The notes under the pieces are model-generated. The model ran no database searches, was not told the origin of the DNA, and saw only the letters and a list, made by a program, of their open reading frames with translations. A stretch of DNA of 64,000 nt from Pseudomonadota bacterium (GTDB lineage: Bacteria; Pseudomonadota; Gammaproteobacteria; Burkholderiales; Casimicrobiaceae): the NCBI GenBank assembly GCA_018241745.1, contig JAFEDG010000143.1, positions 1 through 64,000 of the forward strand, given 5' to 3'. This document shows, piece after piece, positions 34,962-43,299 of the stretch. The stretch's first letter is position 1; each line of letters begins with the position of its first letter. Made by a program: the position numbers and the translations under genes.

Positions 34962-35351
34962 ATGTCCCGACTGACGCTTCTGTGCGCGGCCTGCGCGCTG
35001 GGTTTCGCCAGCGCAACGGCGATGGCCGCCGCCAACTGCGACCTGATGGAAGGCTGCGCGGCGCGCGCGTGCCGGCTGCAGCGCGACACCGAAGCCGCGC
35101 AGGCCAGGAACGACCAGAAGACGCTCGCGCGGCTGCAGAAGGCGCAGGCGGAGATGGGCCACTGCAGCGACGACGGCCTGCGGATGAAGCGCGAAAAGGC
35201 GCTGCAGCAGGCACAGCTGCAGGTCGACAAGCGCACGAACGAGCTGGCGCAGGCACAGGCGAGCGGCGACGCGAAGAAGATCGCCAGGGCGCAGAAGAAG
35301 CTCGATTCCGCGAAGGCCGCGTACAAGGACGTGCAGAACTCTCCGCTCTGA
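34962..35351 (+). CDS. DUF1090 family periplasmic protein (YqjC-like)
   Basis: A 129-residue exported protein. The signal peptide is MSRLTLLCAACALGFASATAMAA. Mature part: CDLMEGCAARACRLQRD, then long charged helices (ARLQKAQAEM, RKREKALQQAQLQVDKRT-like, IARAQKKLDSA) with coiled-coil character. DUF1090 proteins are small periplasmic proteins of unknown function; in E. coli the relative is YqjC. Its TGA overlaps the ATG of the next gene by one base (35351), so the two are probably co-translated. Confidence 0.9.
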   Translation: MSRLTLLCAACALGFASATAMAAANCDLMEGCAARACRLQRDTEAAQARNDQKTLARLQKAQAEMGHCSDDGLRMKREKALQQAQLQVDKRTNELAQAQASGDAKKIARAQKKLDSAKAAYKDVQNSPL

Positions 35352-36514
35352 TGACCGGCACGCCGGCGCAGCCACGCGAACGCGCGGCGGCCGCCGACGC
35401 GGCCGCATCCCGCTACGCGTTCGTCGAACAGCTCCGCATCGCGCTGACGCTCGCCGTCGTCGTCCAGCACGTCGCGATCACCTACGGCGGCGCGGGACGC
35501 TGGTACCTCGTATCGCATGTCGGTGCATTCGGCCAGGACGCGGCCGCCACGGCGCTGTCGCTCTACACCGCGGTGACGCAGGCGTTTGCGCTGGGCATGC
35601 TGTTCCTGCTCGCCGGCTTCACGACGCCGCCTGCCTGCGACCAGCGCGGACTGCGCGGTTACGTCGTCGACCGGCTGCTCCGTTACGGGATTCCGCTCGT
35701 CGTGTTCGCGCTGCTGCTCGACCCGGTCACGGTGGCACTGGCGCGCGCCGAATCGCAGGCCGCGTTTTTCGTGCTCGTGGCGGCGCAATGGCAGAAGGCC
35801 GCGTGGACGCCGGGCCCCATGTGGTACGCGCTGGTCCTGCTCGGGTTCGCGCTCGCCTATGCGGGGTGGCGGCAGTGGCGCCCGGCGCGCGTCGTCCGCG
35901 ACGTCGCGCCGCTGCCGCGCCACGGCACGCTGCTGCTGCTTGCCCTCGCCGTCGGCGTCGCGACGTTCGGCGTGCGCCTCGTCTGGCCCGTAGGCGCCGA
36001 CCTGGCCGGCGTGCCGCTCGCGTCGTGCGCGCTGTATGGGCTGCTGTTCGTCGCCGGCTGCATCGCGTGGCGCCACCGCTGGCTGGAGCGCGTCGACGGC
36101 GGCTATGCTCGGCCGTGGCTCGTCGCGGCGCTCGTCGCGATCGTCGCGCTGCCGCTCGCCTATCTCGCCGTGCAGGCGCTGTGGCCCGGTCCCGTCGCAT
36201 TCGACGGCGGCTGGCACGTCGCGGCCGCCGTGTATGCACTGTGGGAGCCGTTCGTCGCGTGGGGCATCATCCTGGCGCTGCTCGTCGCGTTCCGCACGCG
36301 CATCGCGCCGGGGCGCTGGCAAGGGCTGGGGCGCCGGGCCTATGCGGTGTACGTGCTCCACCCGCCGGTCGTCGTCGGCCTCGCGCGGCTCGTCGCCGGC
36401 TGGCCGCTGCCGGATCTCGCGAAGTTCGCGCTCGTCGCCATCGCGGGATGCGCGCTGCTCGTCGTGCTGGCCGGCGTGCTGTTGCGCGTCCCCGGCATGC
36501 GGCGCGTGCTCTAG
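35351..36514 (+). CDS. Acyltransferase 3 family integral membrane protein
   Basis: A 387-residue protein with about ten membrane helices. The start YAFVEQLRIALTLAVVVQHVAITYG matches the acyltransferase 3 (OafA/OpgC-type) motif with its membrane-embedded His (HVA). The terminal half has LGRRAYAVYVLHPPVVVGLA, a typical end signature. It should move an acyl group from a cytoplasmic donor to an extracytoplasmic sugar or glucan. The acceptor is unknown. It shares a base with the DUF1090 stop codon and its end overlaps the opposite alcohol dehydrogenase by four bases. Confidence 0.88.
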   Translation: MTGTPAQPRERAAAADAAASRYAFVEQLRIALTLAVVVQHVAITYGGAGRWYLVSHVGAFGQDAAATALSLYTAVTQAFALGMLFLLAGFTTPPACDQRGLRGYVVDRLLRYGIPLVVFALLLDPVTVALARAESQAAFFVLVAAQWQKAAWTPGPMWYALVLLGFALAYAGWRQWRPARVVRDVAPLPRHGTLLLLALAVGVATFGVRLVWPVGADLAGVPLASCALYGLLFVAGCIAWRHRWLERVDGGYARPWLVAALVAIVALPLAYLAVQALWPGPVAFDGGWHVAAAVYALWEPFVAWGIILALLVAFRTRIAPGRWQGLGRRAYAVYVLHPPVVVGLARLVAGWPLPDLAKFALVAIAGCALLVVLAGVLLRVPGMRRVL

Positions 36515-37641
36515 CGGTCGAACACGACGACCTGGCGTACCGCGTGGCCGTCCTGCAGGCGGTCGAAGCCCGCGTTGATGTCGTCCAGTGCCAGCGTGCC
36601 CGACAGCAGCCTGTGCACGGGCAGGCGTCCCTGCCGATACAGCGCGATGAAATGCGGGATGTCGCGGGACGGCACGCACGTGCCGACGTAGCTGCCCTTG
36701 ATCGTGCGTTCTTCCGCGACGAGGTTCACGGCCGGGACCGCGAACGTGGCGGCCGCAGGCGGCAGGCCGGCCGTGACGGTCGTGCCGCCGCGCCGCGTCA
36801 CCCGGTACGCGAACTCGAGCGCGCGCACGGACCCCGCGAACTCGAACACGAACTCGGCCCCGCCGCCGGTCGCTGCACGCACGACGTCAGCCGCGTCGGC
36901 GGCCCCGGCATTGACGGTATCGGTGGCGCCCAGCGCACGCGCGAGTGCGAGCTTGTCGTCGGCCAGGTCCACGGCGACGACTTGCCGCGCGCCCGCAGCC
37001 ACGGCGCCGAGCACCGCCGCGAGACCGACCCCGCCCAGGCCGACGACGGCCACCGACGCGCCGGCACGCACGGCCGCGGTGTTGACGACGGCGCCGACGC
37101 CGGTGAGCACCGCGCAACCGAACAACGCGGCATCGGTGAGCGGCACATCCGGATCGATCCGCACGACGGAGCGGCGCGACACGACGGCGTAGTCGGCAAA
37201 GATCGAGCAGCCGAGGTGGTGGTTAACCGGCACGCCGTCGCGCGCGAGCCGGCGCGTGCCGCCCAGGAGCGTCCCGGCGAGGTTCGCCGCCGCGCCCGGT
37301 TCGCACAACGCGGGTCGGCCCTCGGCGCACGGTGCGCAGTGGCCACAGCTCGGCACGAACACGACGACGACGTGGTCGCCGACGGCGAGGTCGTCGACGC
37401 CTTCGCCCAGCGCGTCGACGACCGCGGACGCCTCGTGGCCCAGCGCCATCGGCAGCGGCCGCGGGCGGTCGCCGTTGATCACCGACAGGTCGGAGTGGCA
37501 CAACCCCGCGGCCGCGACGCGTACGCGGATTTCGCCGCGGCCCGGCGGCGCGAGGTCGAGCTCGGTGATCGCGAGCGGGCGCGACGTTGCGTACGGGCGC
37601 GCGGCACCCAGCGCGGACAGCACGGCGGCACGGGTCTTCAT
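36511..37641 (-). CDS. Zinc-dependent alcohol dehydrogenase (MDR, class III-like)
   Basis: A 376-residue medium-chain dehydrogenase. Catalytic zinc ligands: Cys in AAGLCHSDLS, GHE in ALGHEASAVV and Cys in LFGCAVLTGVGAV. Structural zinc Cys: CGHCAPCAEGRPALC, all four in place. The NAD-binding motif is VVGLGGVGLAAVLGA. The layout fits the class III/MySH-like group of alcohol dehydrogenases. It oxidises alcohols with NAD+ in the cytoplasm; a specific substrate cannot be named. Start at 37641 is the first Met before conserved sequence. It is divergent from the ABC exporter gene. Confidence 0.93.
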   Translation of the reverse strand: MKTRAAVLSALGAARPYATSRPLAITELDLAPPGRGEIRVRVAAAGLCHSDLSVINGDRPRPLPMALGHEASAVVDALGEGVDDLAVGDHVVVVFVPSCGHCAPCAEGRPALCEPGAAANLAGTLLGGTRRLARDGVPVNHHLGCSIFADYAVVSRRSVVRIDPDVPLTDAALFGCAVLTGVGAVVNTAAVRAGASVAVVGLGGVGLAAVLGAVAAGARQVVAVDLADDKLALARALGATDTVNAGAADAADVVRAATGGGAEFVFEFAGSVRALEFAYRVTRRGGTTVTAGLPPAAATFAVPAVNLVAEERTIKGSYVGTCVPSRDIPHFIALYRQGRLPVHRLLSGTLALDDINAGFDRLQDGHAVRQVVVFDR

Positions 37642-37711
37642 CGGTAGGCTCGCGTCACGATTTGTACGCCTGATGGTAATCCACCGCGACGTCGCGGGCG
37701 CATCGGGCACA

Positions 37712-39631
37712 ATGTCACCGATGCCTCGGCCGCCAGCGAACACTCCGGTGCCGCCGCCCGGCGGCGGCCCACGCGGCGGCGGTCCGCTCGGGCCGCCGCC
37801 CAAGACGCTGCGCGAGCGCGTCGGCGCGCTGCGCAACCTGCCGCCCTTCCTGAAGCTCGTGTGGCAGGCGAGCCCCGGCCTCACGCTGTTCCAGTGCGTG
37901 CTGCGTGCCGGCCGCGCGCTGATCCCCGTCGCGACGCTGTACGTCGGCAAGCTGATCATCGACGAGGTCGTCATGCTGTCGCGCGTGCCGCACGCCGACG
38001 AGACGCTGCGCTCGCTGCTGCAGTCGGGCACGCTCGACCACCTCGTGACGCTCGTCGCGATGGAATTCGGCCTCGCCGTGCTGTCCGACGCCAGTGGTCG
38101 CGCCGTCGCCTACATCGACTCGCTGCTGTCGGAGCGCTTCAGCACGCGCGCGAGCCTGAAGCTGATGGAGCACGCGGCGACGCTGGACCTCGAGGACTTC
38201 GAGGACAGCGAGCTGCAGGACCGCCTCGAGCGCGCGCGCCGCCAGACGGCAGGCCGCATGACGCTGCTGGGCCAGCTGATGGCGCAGGCGCAGGACGCGG
38301 TGACCGTCGCGAGCCTGTGCGTGGGCCTCGTCGTGTTCGCGCCGTGGCTGATCGTGCTGCTGCTGGTCGCGCTCGTCCCCGCGTTCGTCGGCGAGGCGCA
38401 TTTCAACGCGCAGAGCTATGCGCTCGACTACGCGCGTACCGCCGAGCGCCGCGAGCTCGACTACGTCCGGCAGACGGCCGCCAGCGCCGACACGGCCAAG
38501 GAAGTGAAGATCTTCGGCCTCAACGCATTCCTGATCGAACGCTACCGGACGCTGGCGGAACGCTTCTATGCCGCGAACCGCAGGCTCGCGCTGCGCCGTG
38601 CGGCGATCGGCGGCACGCTGACGACGATCGGCACGATCGGCTACTACTGTGCCTATGCGTACATCGTGTGGCGCACGCTGCACGGCGACTTCACGATCGG
38701 CGACCTCACGTTCCTCGCCGGCTCGTTCCGCCGGCTGCGCACGCTGCTCGAATCACTGCTGAGCGGGTTCTCGTCGGTGTCCGGCCAGGCGCTGTACCTC
38801 GACGACCTGTTCTCGTTCTTCGACATCCGGCCGGAGATCCTGTCGCCGCCCGACGCGCGCCCGTTTCCGCGGCCGATCCGCGAAGGCTTCGTGTTCGAGG
38901 GGGTCGGCTTCCGCTACCCGGGCGCCGAGCGCTGGGCGGTGCGCGGGCTGTCGTTCACGCTGCGCGCCGGCGAAGTGCTGGCGCTGGTCGGCGAGAACGG
39001 CGCCGGCAAGACGACGCTCGTCAAGCTGCTCGCGCGCCTGTACGACCCCGACGAGGGCCGCGTGCTGCTCGACGGCCACGACTTGCGCGAATACGATCTG
39101 TTCGACCTGCGCGCCAACGTCGGCGTCATCTTCCAGGATTTCGTTCGTTACCACCTGTCCGCGGCCGACAACATCGCGATCGGACGCATCGACGCGCGCG
39201 ACGATCGCGCGCGGATCGAGCGCGCCGCGGCCGCAAGCCTCGCCGACGAGGTGGTGCGCAAGCTGCCGCACGGCTACGACCAGATGATCGGCCGGCGCTT
39301 CCAGGGCGGCGTCGAGCTCTCCGGCGGCGAGTGGCAGAAGATCGCGATCGCCCGCGCCTACATGCGCGACGCGCAGCTCCTGATCCTCGACGAGCCGACA
39401 GCCGCGCTCGACGCGCGCGCCGAGTTCGAGGTGTTCGAGCGCTTCAAGGAGCTGTCGGCGGGCAAGACCGCCGTGCTGATCTCGCACCGCTTCTCGAGCG
39501 TGCGGATGGCCGACCGCATCGTCGTCCTCGCCGACGGCCGGGTCGAGGCGCAAGGCACCCACGATGAGCTGATCGCCGCGGGCGGCCGCTACGCGGACCT
39601 GTTCGAGTTGCAAGCCGCCGGCTATCGCTGA
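37712..39631 (+). CDS. ABC transporter, fused membrane and ATPase domains
   Basis: A 639-residue half-transporter. A Pro/Gly-rich start is followed by the six-helix membrane domain (about 40-340) and the nucleotide-binding domain: Walker A GENGAGKTT, Q-loop FQDFVRY, signature LSGGEWQK, Walker B LLILDEPTAALD, H-loop ISHRFSS. This is the exporter type that acts as homodimer. The gene order with a nucleotidyltransferase (3 bases after) and a CDP-glycerol-type transferase suggests export of a lipid-linked or phosphopolymer precursor. Start could also be the ATG at 37721; no strong ribosome binding site decides. Confidence 0.9.
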   Translation: MSPMPRPPANTPVPPPGGGPRGGGPLGPPPKTLRERVGALRNLPPFLKLVWQASPGLTLFQCVLRAGRALIPVATLYVGKLIIDEVVMLSRVPHADETLRSLLQSGTLDHLVTLVAMEFGLAVLSDASGRAVAYIDSLLSERFSTRASLKLMEHAATLDLEDFEDSELQDRLERARRQTAGRMTLLGQLMAQAQDAVTVASLCVGLVVFAPWLIVLLLVALVPAFVGEAHFNAQSYALDYARTAERRELDYVRQTAASADTAKEVKIFGLNAFLIERYRTLAERFYAANRRLALRRAAIGGTLTTIGTIGYYCAYAYIVWRTLHGDFTIGDLTFLAGSFRRLRTLLESLLSGFSSVSGQALYLDDLFSFFDIRPEILSPPDARPFPRPIREGFVFEGVGFRYPGAERWAVRGLSFTLRAGEVLALVGENGAGKTTLVKLLARLYDPDEGRVLLDGHDLREYDLFDLRANVGVIFQDFVRYHLSAADNIAIGRIDARDDRARIERAAAASLADEVVRKLPHGYDQMIGRRFQGGVELSGGEWQKIAIARAYMRDAQLLILDEPTAALDARAEFEVFERFKELSAGKTAVLISHRFSSVRMADRIVVLADGRVEAQGTHDELIAAGGRYADLFELQAAGYR

Positions 39632-39633
39632 CG

Positions 39634-40395
39634 ATGGCCTCGCCTGCTGCCCCTGCCGGACCTGGACCGTTCACCGCCGTGCTGCTCGCAGCGGGCATGG
39701 GCACGCGGCTCGGCGCGCTCGGCGCGGGCCGCCCGAAAGCGCTGGTGCCGCTGGCCGGCCGTCCGCTGGTGGACCACGCGCTCGCGTTCCTCGGCGCGCT
39801 GGGACCGGAGCGCATCGTCGTCGTCGGCGGCTTTGGCATCGATGCGCTGCGTGACGCGCTGGCGCCGCACGCAAGTGGGGCGCTCACGCTCGTCGACAAC
39901 ACGCGGTTCCGCGCCGGCAACCTGTATTCGGTGGAAGCGGGCCTTGCGCTGACGCACGGCGCCGTGCTGATCGCCAATGTCGACCACGTGTTCCCGCGTT
40001 CGGCCGTCCCGCGCGTACGCGCCGGGCTGGGCGCGCAAGTGACGGCCTTCTGCGAGTTCGCGCGCACGCTCGCCGACGACGAGATGAAGGTGCGCTGCGA
40101 CGCCGCGCGGAGGATCACGGCGATCGCGAAGACGCTGCCGACCTGGGACGGCGGGTACATCGGCCTGACGTGGGTGCCTGCCGCGCGGCGCGGCGAGCAT
40201 CGCGCCGCGATCGCGGCCGCGCATGCACGGTCCGGCGACGCCGCGGTCGCCGAGCAGGCGCTGCAGGCGCTGGCCGACGCGGGCGTACCCGTCGCGACGG
40301 CGTCGCTCGACGGCGTCCCATGGGCGGAGGTGGACACGCCCGCGGACCACGCGAAGGCCGCGGCATGGATCGCCGCCGGCGGTCTCGAGCGATGA
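39634..40395 (+). CDS. Nucleotidyltransferase (NTP_transf/LicC-like)
   Basis: A 253-residue nucleotidyltransferase. The nucleotide loop is LLAAGMGTRLG with the lysine in GRPKALVPLAGRPL, and NTRFRAGNLYSVEAGL resembles the choline-phosphate cytidylyltransferase LicC signature. IANVDHVF holds the probable metal Asp. It should make an NDP- or CDP-activated alcohol or sugar. It starts 3 bases after the ABC gene stop and overlaps the next gene by ATGA, so the three genes form one operon. Partner context favours CDP-glycerol or CDP-choline type activation, as inference. Confidence 0.85.
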   Translation: MASPAAPAGPGPFTAVLLAAGMGTRLGALGAGRPKALVPLAGRPLVDHALAFLGALGPERIVVVGGFGIDALRDALAPHASGALTLVDNTRFRAGNLYSVEAGLALTHGAVLIANVDHVFPRSAVPRVRAGLGAQVTAFCEFARTLADDEMKVRCDAARRITAIAKTLPTWDGGYIGLTWVPAARRGEHRAAIAAAHARSGDAAVAEQALQALADAGVPVATASLDGVPWAEVDTPADHAKAAAWIAAGGLER

Positions 40396-41549
40396 CGGCC
40401 GGGCGCAGCGTCGCGATCGCGTTCTATCCGCACCACGTCGAGCATCTCGCGCCGGTGTGCGGGATGTTCGACGCCCCGCTGCTCGCATGCGACGCGCCGG
40501 ACATGATCGCCGCCGTTGCCTGCTACCCGGGCCTCGACGTGCGCTGGATGCGCGGCGTCGGGGAACACTCGCCGGTGCGCGCGATCGGGCAGGCGCTGCG
40601 CGGCCTCGCGCCCGACGTCGTGTACTACTCGCACCTCGCCGGGCGCCCGCTGCTGCGCAACCTGTTCGCCGACGGCCGCGGCGCGCCGCCGCGCATCGTC
40701 CATTGCCCGCACGGCTTCTCCGAAAAGCGCCAGGACTGGGCGCGCGAAGTCGCGTTCCAGGATGTCGCGCTGCTGCCGGGACGCCATGCGCTGGACCAGC
40801 TCGTCGAGTTCGGCGTCGCGCCGCTTCTCGCCTATTACGTGATCGGCGGCAACCTGCGGAAGCTGCACTACGAAGCGCATCGCGCCTTCTTCGACGCGGT
40901 CGCCGCCCGCCACGGCGTCGTCCGCGATCCGGCGCGGCACACGGTGCTCTACGCGCCGACGTGGAACGATCGCATCGGGTCGTCGTCGCTGTTCGCGGCG
41001 CTGGAGCCGCTCGTCCGCGACCTGCCCGCGGGCCATCGCCTGCTCGTCAAGCCGCATCCGTTGAGCGACCGCGACGCCGGCACGCGCGCGCGGATCGACG
41101 CGCTGTGCGGCGGGCGGCGCGATGTCGTCGTGCTCCGCGACTGCCCGCTGACGATGCCGTTCCTCGCGCTCGCCGACAGTTACGTCGGGGACATGTCGTC
41201 GCTCGCGTACGACTACTTGGCGTGGCAACGGCCGATGGTGTTCCTGAACCAGACGGCGGGCAGCGCCGCGGATGCCGCCGGATCGCGTCTCCTCGCGTGC
41301 GGCATGGCGCTCGCGCCGGCGAACTACGGCGACGTCCACGCTGCACTGGCGCGCGCCGCGGCGGTGCACGCCACGACGCACGCCGCAGCGCAGGCGGCGC
41401 TGTACGCCTATACGTACGAGCCGGGACGCAGCGTCGCCGACGTGCGCGCCGCGCTGGCCGACGTCACGTCCGGGCCGGCGCCCACCTGGATGGACCCGCG
41501 CTGGGCGCCGCGTGCCGCACCGGCGCGTCAGGACGCGGGATTGGGGTAG
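40392..41549 (+). CDS. CDP-glycerol glycerophosphotransferase-like (TagF/PF04464 type)
   Basis: A 385-residue protein. PF04464-like features: PHGFSEK (His near residue 105), the nucleotide-binding VLYAPTWND, LLVKPHPLSD and the signature VGDMSSLAYDYLAWQRPMVF, which equals TDYSSxxFDY of teichoic acid polymerases. It probably transfers glycerol phosphate or a related phospho-alcohol from a CDP-linked donor. Such enzymes occur in Gram-negative capsule synthesis. The start at 40392 overlaps the previous stop. The 22 last bases overlap the opposite aldo/keto reductase gene. Confidence 0.83.
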   Translation: MTAGRSVAIAFYPHHVEHLAPVCGMFDAPLLACDAPDMIAAVACYPGLDVRWMRGVGEHSPVRAIGQALRGLAPDVVYYSHLAGRPLLRNLFADGRGAPPRIVHCPHGFSEKRQDWAREVAFQDVALLPGRHALDQLVEFGVAPLLAYYVIGGNLRKLHYEAHRAFFDAVAARHGVVRDPARHTVLYAPTWNDRIGSSSLFAALEPLVRDLPAGHRLLVKPHPLSDRDAGTRARIDALCGGRRDVVVLRDCPLTMPFLALADSYVGDMSSLAYDYLAWQRPMVFLNQTAGSAADAAGSRLLACGMALAPANYGDVHAALARAAAVHATTHAAAQAALYAYTYEPGRSVADVRAALADVTSGPAPTWMDPRWAPRAAPARQDAGLG

Positions 41550-42571
41550 CGCTCCTGCACGTCCGCGATCGCGGCGAGGGTCGCGGCGTCGAGCACCACC
41601 TGCGCACCGGCGATGTCCTCGTCGAGCTGGGCGAGCGTCGTCGCGCCGATGATCGACGAGCCCAGGAACCAGCGGCTCTTCACGTACCCGAGCGCGAGCT
41701 GCACGAGCGTCAGCCCGCGCTCGCGCGCGAGCGCGGCGTAGGCGTCGACGGCCTCATAGACGATGGGGCGCCGGAAGCGGCCGCCAAAATCCTTGAACAG
41801 CGTGAAGCGCGCCCCGGGAATCTCGCGCCCGCCCACGTACTTGCCGGACAGGAGGCCGCCGGCGAGCGGGCTGTAGGCCAGCAGCGACATGTTCTCGCGG
41901 AACAGCGCTTCGGCGAGGTCGCCGTCGACGTTGCGCGACACGAGGCTGTAACTTTGCTGGACGGTCACGGGACCCGGTAGCCCGAGCTCGCGCGCCGTGG
42001 CGTGGAACGCGGCGACGCCCCACGCCGTCTCGTTCGACAGCCCGTAGTGCCGGATCTTGCCCGCCTTGATCATCGCGGCCATGCCACGCACCTGCTCCGC
42101 GATCGACGGACCGTCGCGTTCCTTCGCCGGGTCGAACGTCCGCGCGCCGAACAACGGCACGTTCCGTTGCGGCCAATGGATCTGGTACAGGTCGATGTAG
42201 TCGGTCTGCAGGCGGGCGAGGCTCGTGGCCACCGCCTCGGCGATCGTCGCGGCCGTCACGTCGGTACGGCCGTCGCGGATCCAGTCGCGGCGGCCGGGTC
42301 CCGCGATCTTGGACGCGAGCACGATGTCGCCGCGCCGCGCACGGTTGCGCGCAAGCCACGTGCCGATGTACGTCTCGGTGCGGCCTTGCGTCGCCGCGAC
42401 GGGGGGCACCGGGTACATCTCGGCGGTGTCGACGAAGTTGACGCCCGCGTCGAGCGCGCGGGTCAACTGCGCGTGCGCATCGGCTTCGGTGTTCTGTTCG
42501 CCCCACGTCATCGTGCCGAGGCAGGCTTCCGAGACGACGAGGTCGGTTCCGGGCAGTGTACGTGTCTGCAT
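41528..42571 (-). CDS. Aldo/keto reductase (Tas-like)
   Basis: A 347-residue NADPH-dependent reductase. The tetrad is visible: Asp48 and Tyr53 (DTAEMYP), Lys88 (LASKIAGP) and His132 (YQIHWPQ). The sequence matches Tas of E. coli in its insert with VPLFGARTFDPAKER. The family reduces aldehydes and ketones. Upstream, TACAGT lies 6 bases before the ATG, hinting at a leaderless start, though no -35 box is seen. It is convergent with the CDP-glycerol transferase gene. Confidence 0.93.
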   Translation of the reverse strand: MQTRTLPGTDLVVSEACLGTMTWGEQNTEADAHAQLTRALDAGVNFVDTAEMYPVPPVAATQGRTETYIGTWLARNRARRGDIVLASKIAGPGRRDWIRDGRTDVTAATIAEAVATSLARLQTDYIDLYQIHWPQRNVPLFGARTFDPAKERDGPSIAEQVRGMAAMIKAGKIRHYGLSNETAWGVAAFHATARELGLPGPVTVQQSYSLVSRNVDGDLAEALFRENMSLLAYSPLAGGLLSGKYVGGREIPGARFTLFKDFGGRFRRPIVYEAVDAYAALARERGLTLVQLALGYVKSRWFLGSSIIGATTLAQLDEDIAGAQVVLDAATLAAIADVQERYPNPAS

Positions 42572-42658
42572 CGGCGCACTGTAGCATCGCCGCGCGAGCG
42601 GCCTGTGTGCACGACGCGATAGACTGCGGGCATTCCGCCATCCGCTCGAGGGGAGCCC

Positions 42659-43249
42659 ATGAAGATCACGCTGGTCGGCTCGCGCTATTTCGGCGCCGAA
42701 GCGCTCAAGGTCGCACGGAGCGCAGGCGTCGACGTGCTGCAGGTCGTGGTGCCGGCCGCCGACGACCGGCTTGCGCAGGCCGCCACGGCCGCAGGACTCC
42801 CCGTCGTCGTACTCGCGAATCCGATGAAGGTCCCCGCCGACGCCATCGCGGAGGGCAGCGACCTGATCGTGTCGGCGCACAGCCACGCGTTCGTCGCCGC
42901 GGATGCGCTCGCGCGGGCGCGGCTGGGCGGCATCGGCTACCACCCGTCGCTGCTGCCGCGGCACCGCGGCATCGCAGCGGTCGAGTGGACGCTGCGGGCC
43001 GGCGATGCGATCGCGGGCGGCACCATCTACCACCTCGCCGACCGCATGGATGCGGGCGCCATCGCCGCACAGGACTGGTGTTTCGTGAAGCCGGGCGAGA
43101 CCGCGCGCGAGCTGTGGGAACGCGCGCTCGCCCCCCTCGGCCTGAAGCTGCTCGGCGACGTGCTGCGCGAGGCCGTCGCCACCGGGCGCCTGCCCGCCAG
43201 GCCGCAGGACGAGACGTTCGCGACACAGGCGCCGCGCATCACGGCATAA
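42659..43249 (+). CDS. Formyltransferase-family protein with altered active-site Asn
   Basis: A 196-residue protein resembling the N-terminal formyl transferase fold of Fmt and ArnA. The HPSLLPRHRG motif is present (His95), with a downstream Asp131 in DRMDAGAI. The Asn two positions before the His in active formyltransferases is Gly93 here (GIGYHPS). It lacks the C-terminal anticodon-like domain of Fmt. It could transfer formyl from N10-formyl-THF to an amino sugar, or have another role. GAGGGGAGC lies just before the ATG. No nucleotide-sugar gene is directly beside it. Confidence 0.82.
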   Translation: MKITLVGSRYFGAEALKVARSAGVDVLQVVVPAADDRLAQAATAAGLPVVVLANPMKVPADAIAEGSDLIVSAHSHAFVAADALARARLGGIGYHPSLLPRHRGIAAVEWTLRAGDAIAGGTIYHLADRMDAGAIAAQDWCFVKPGETARELWERALAPLGLKLLGDVLREAVATGRLPARPQDETFATQAPRITA

Positions 43250-43299
43250 TCGCCGGCACGCGGCAATCCTCATGCATCGAGCGCATCCAGGGGGGCTAT

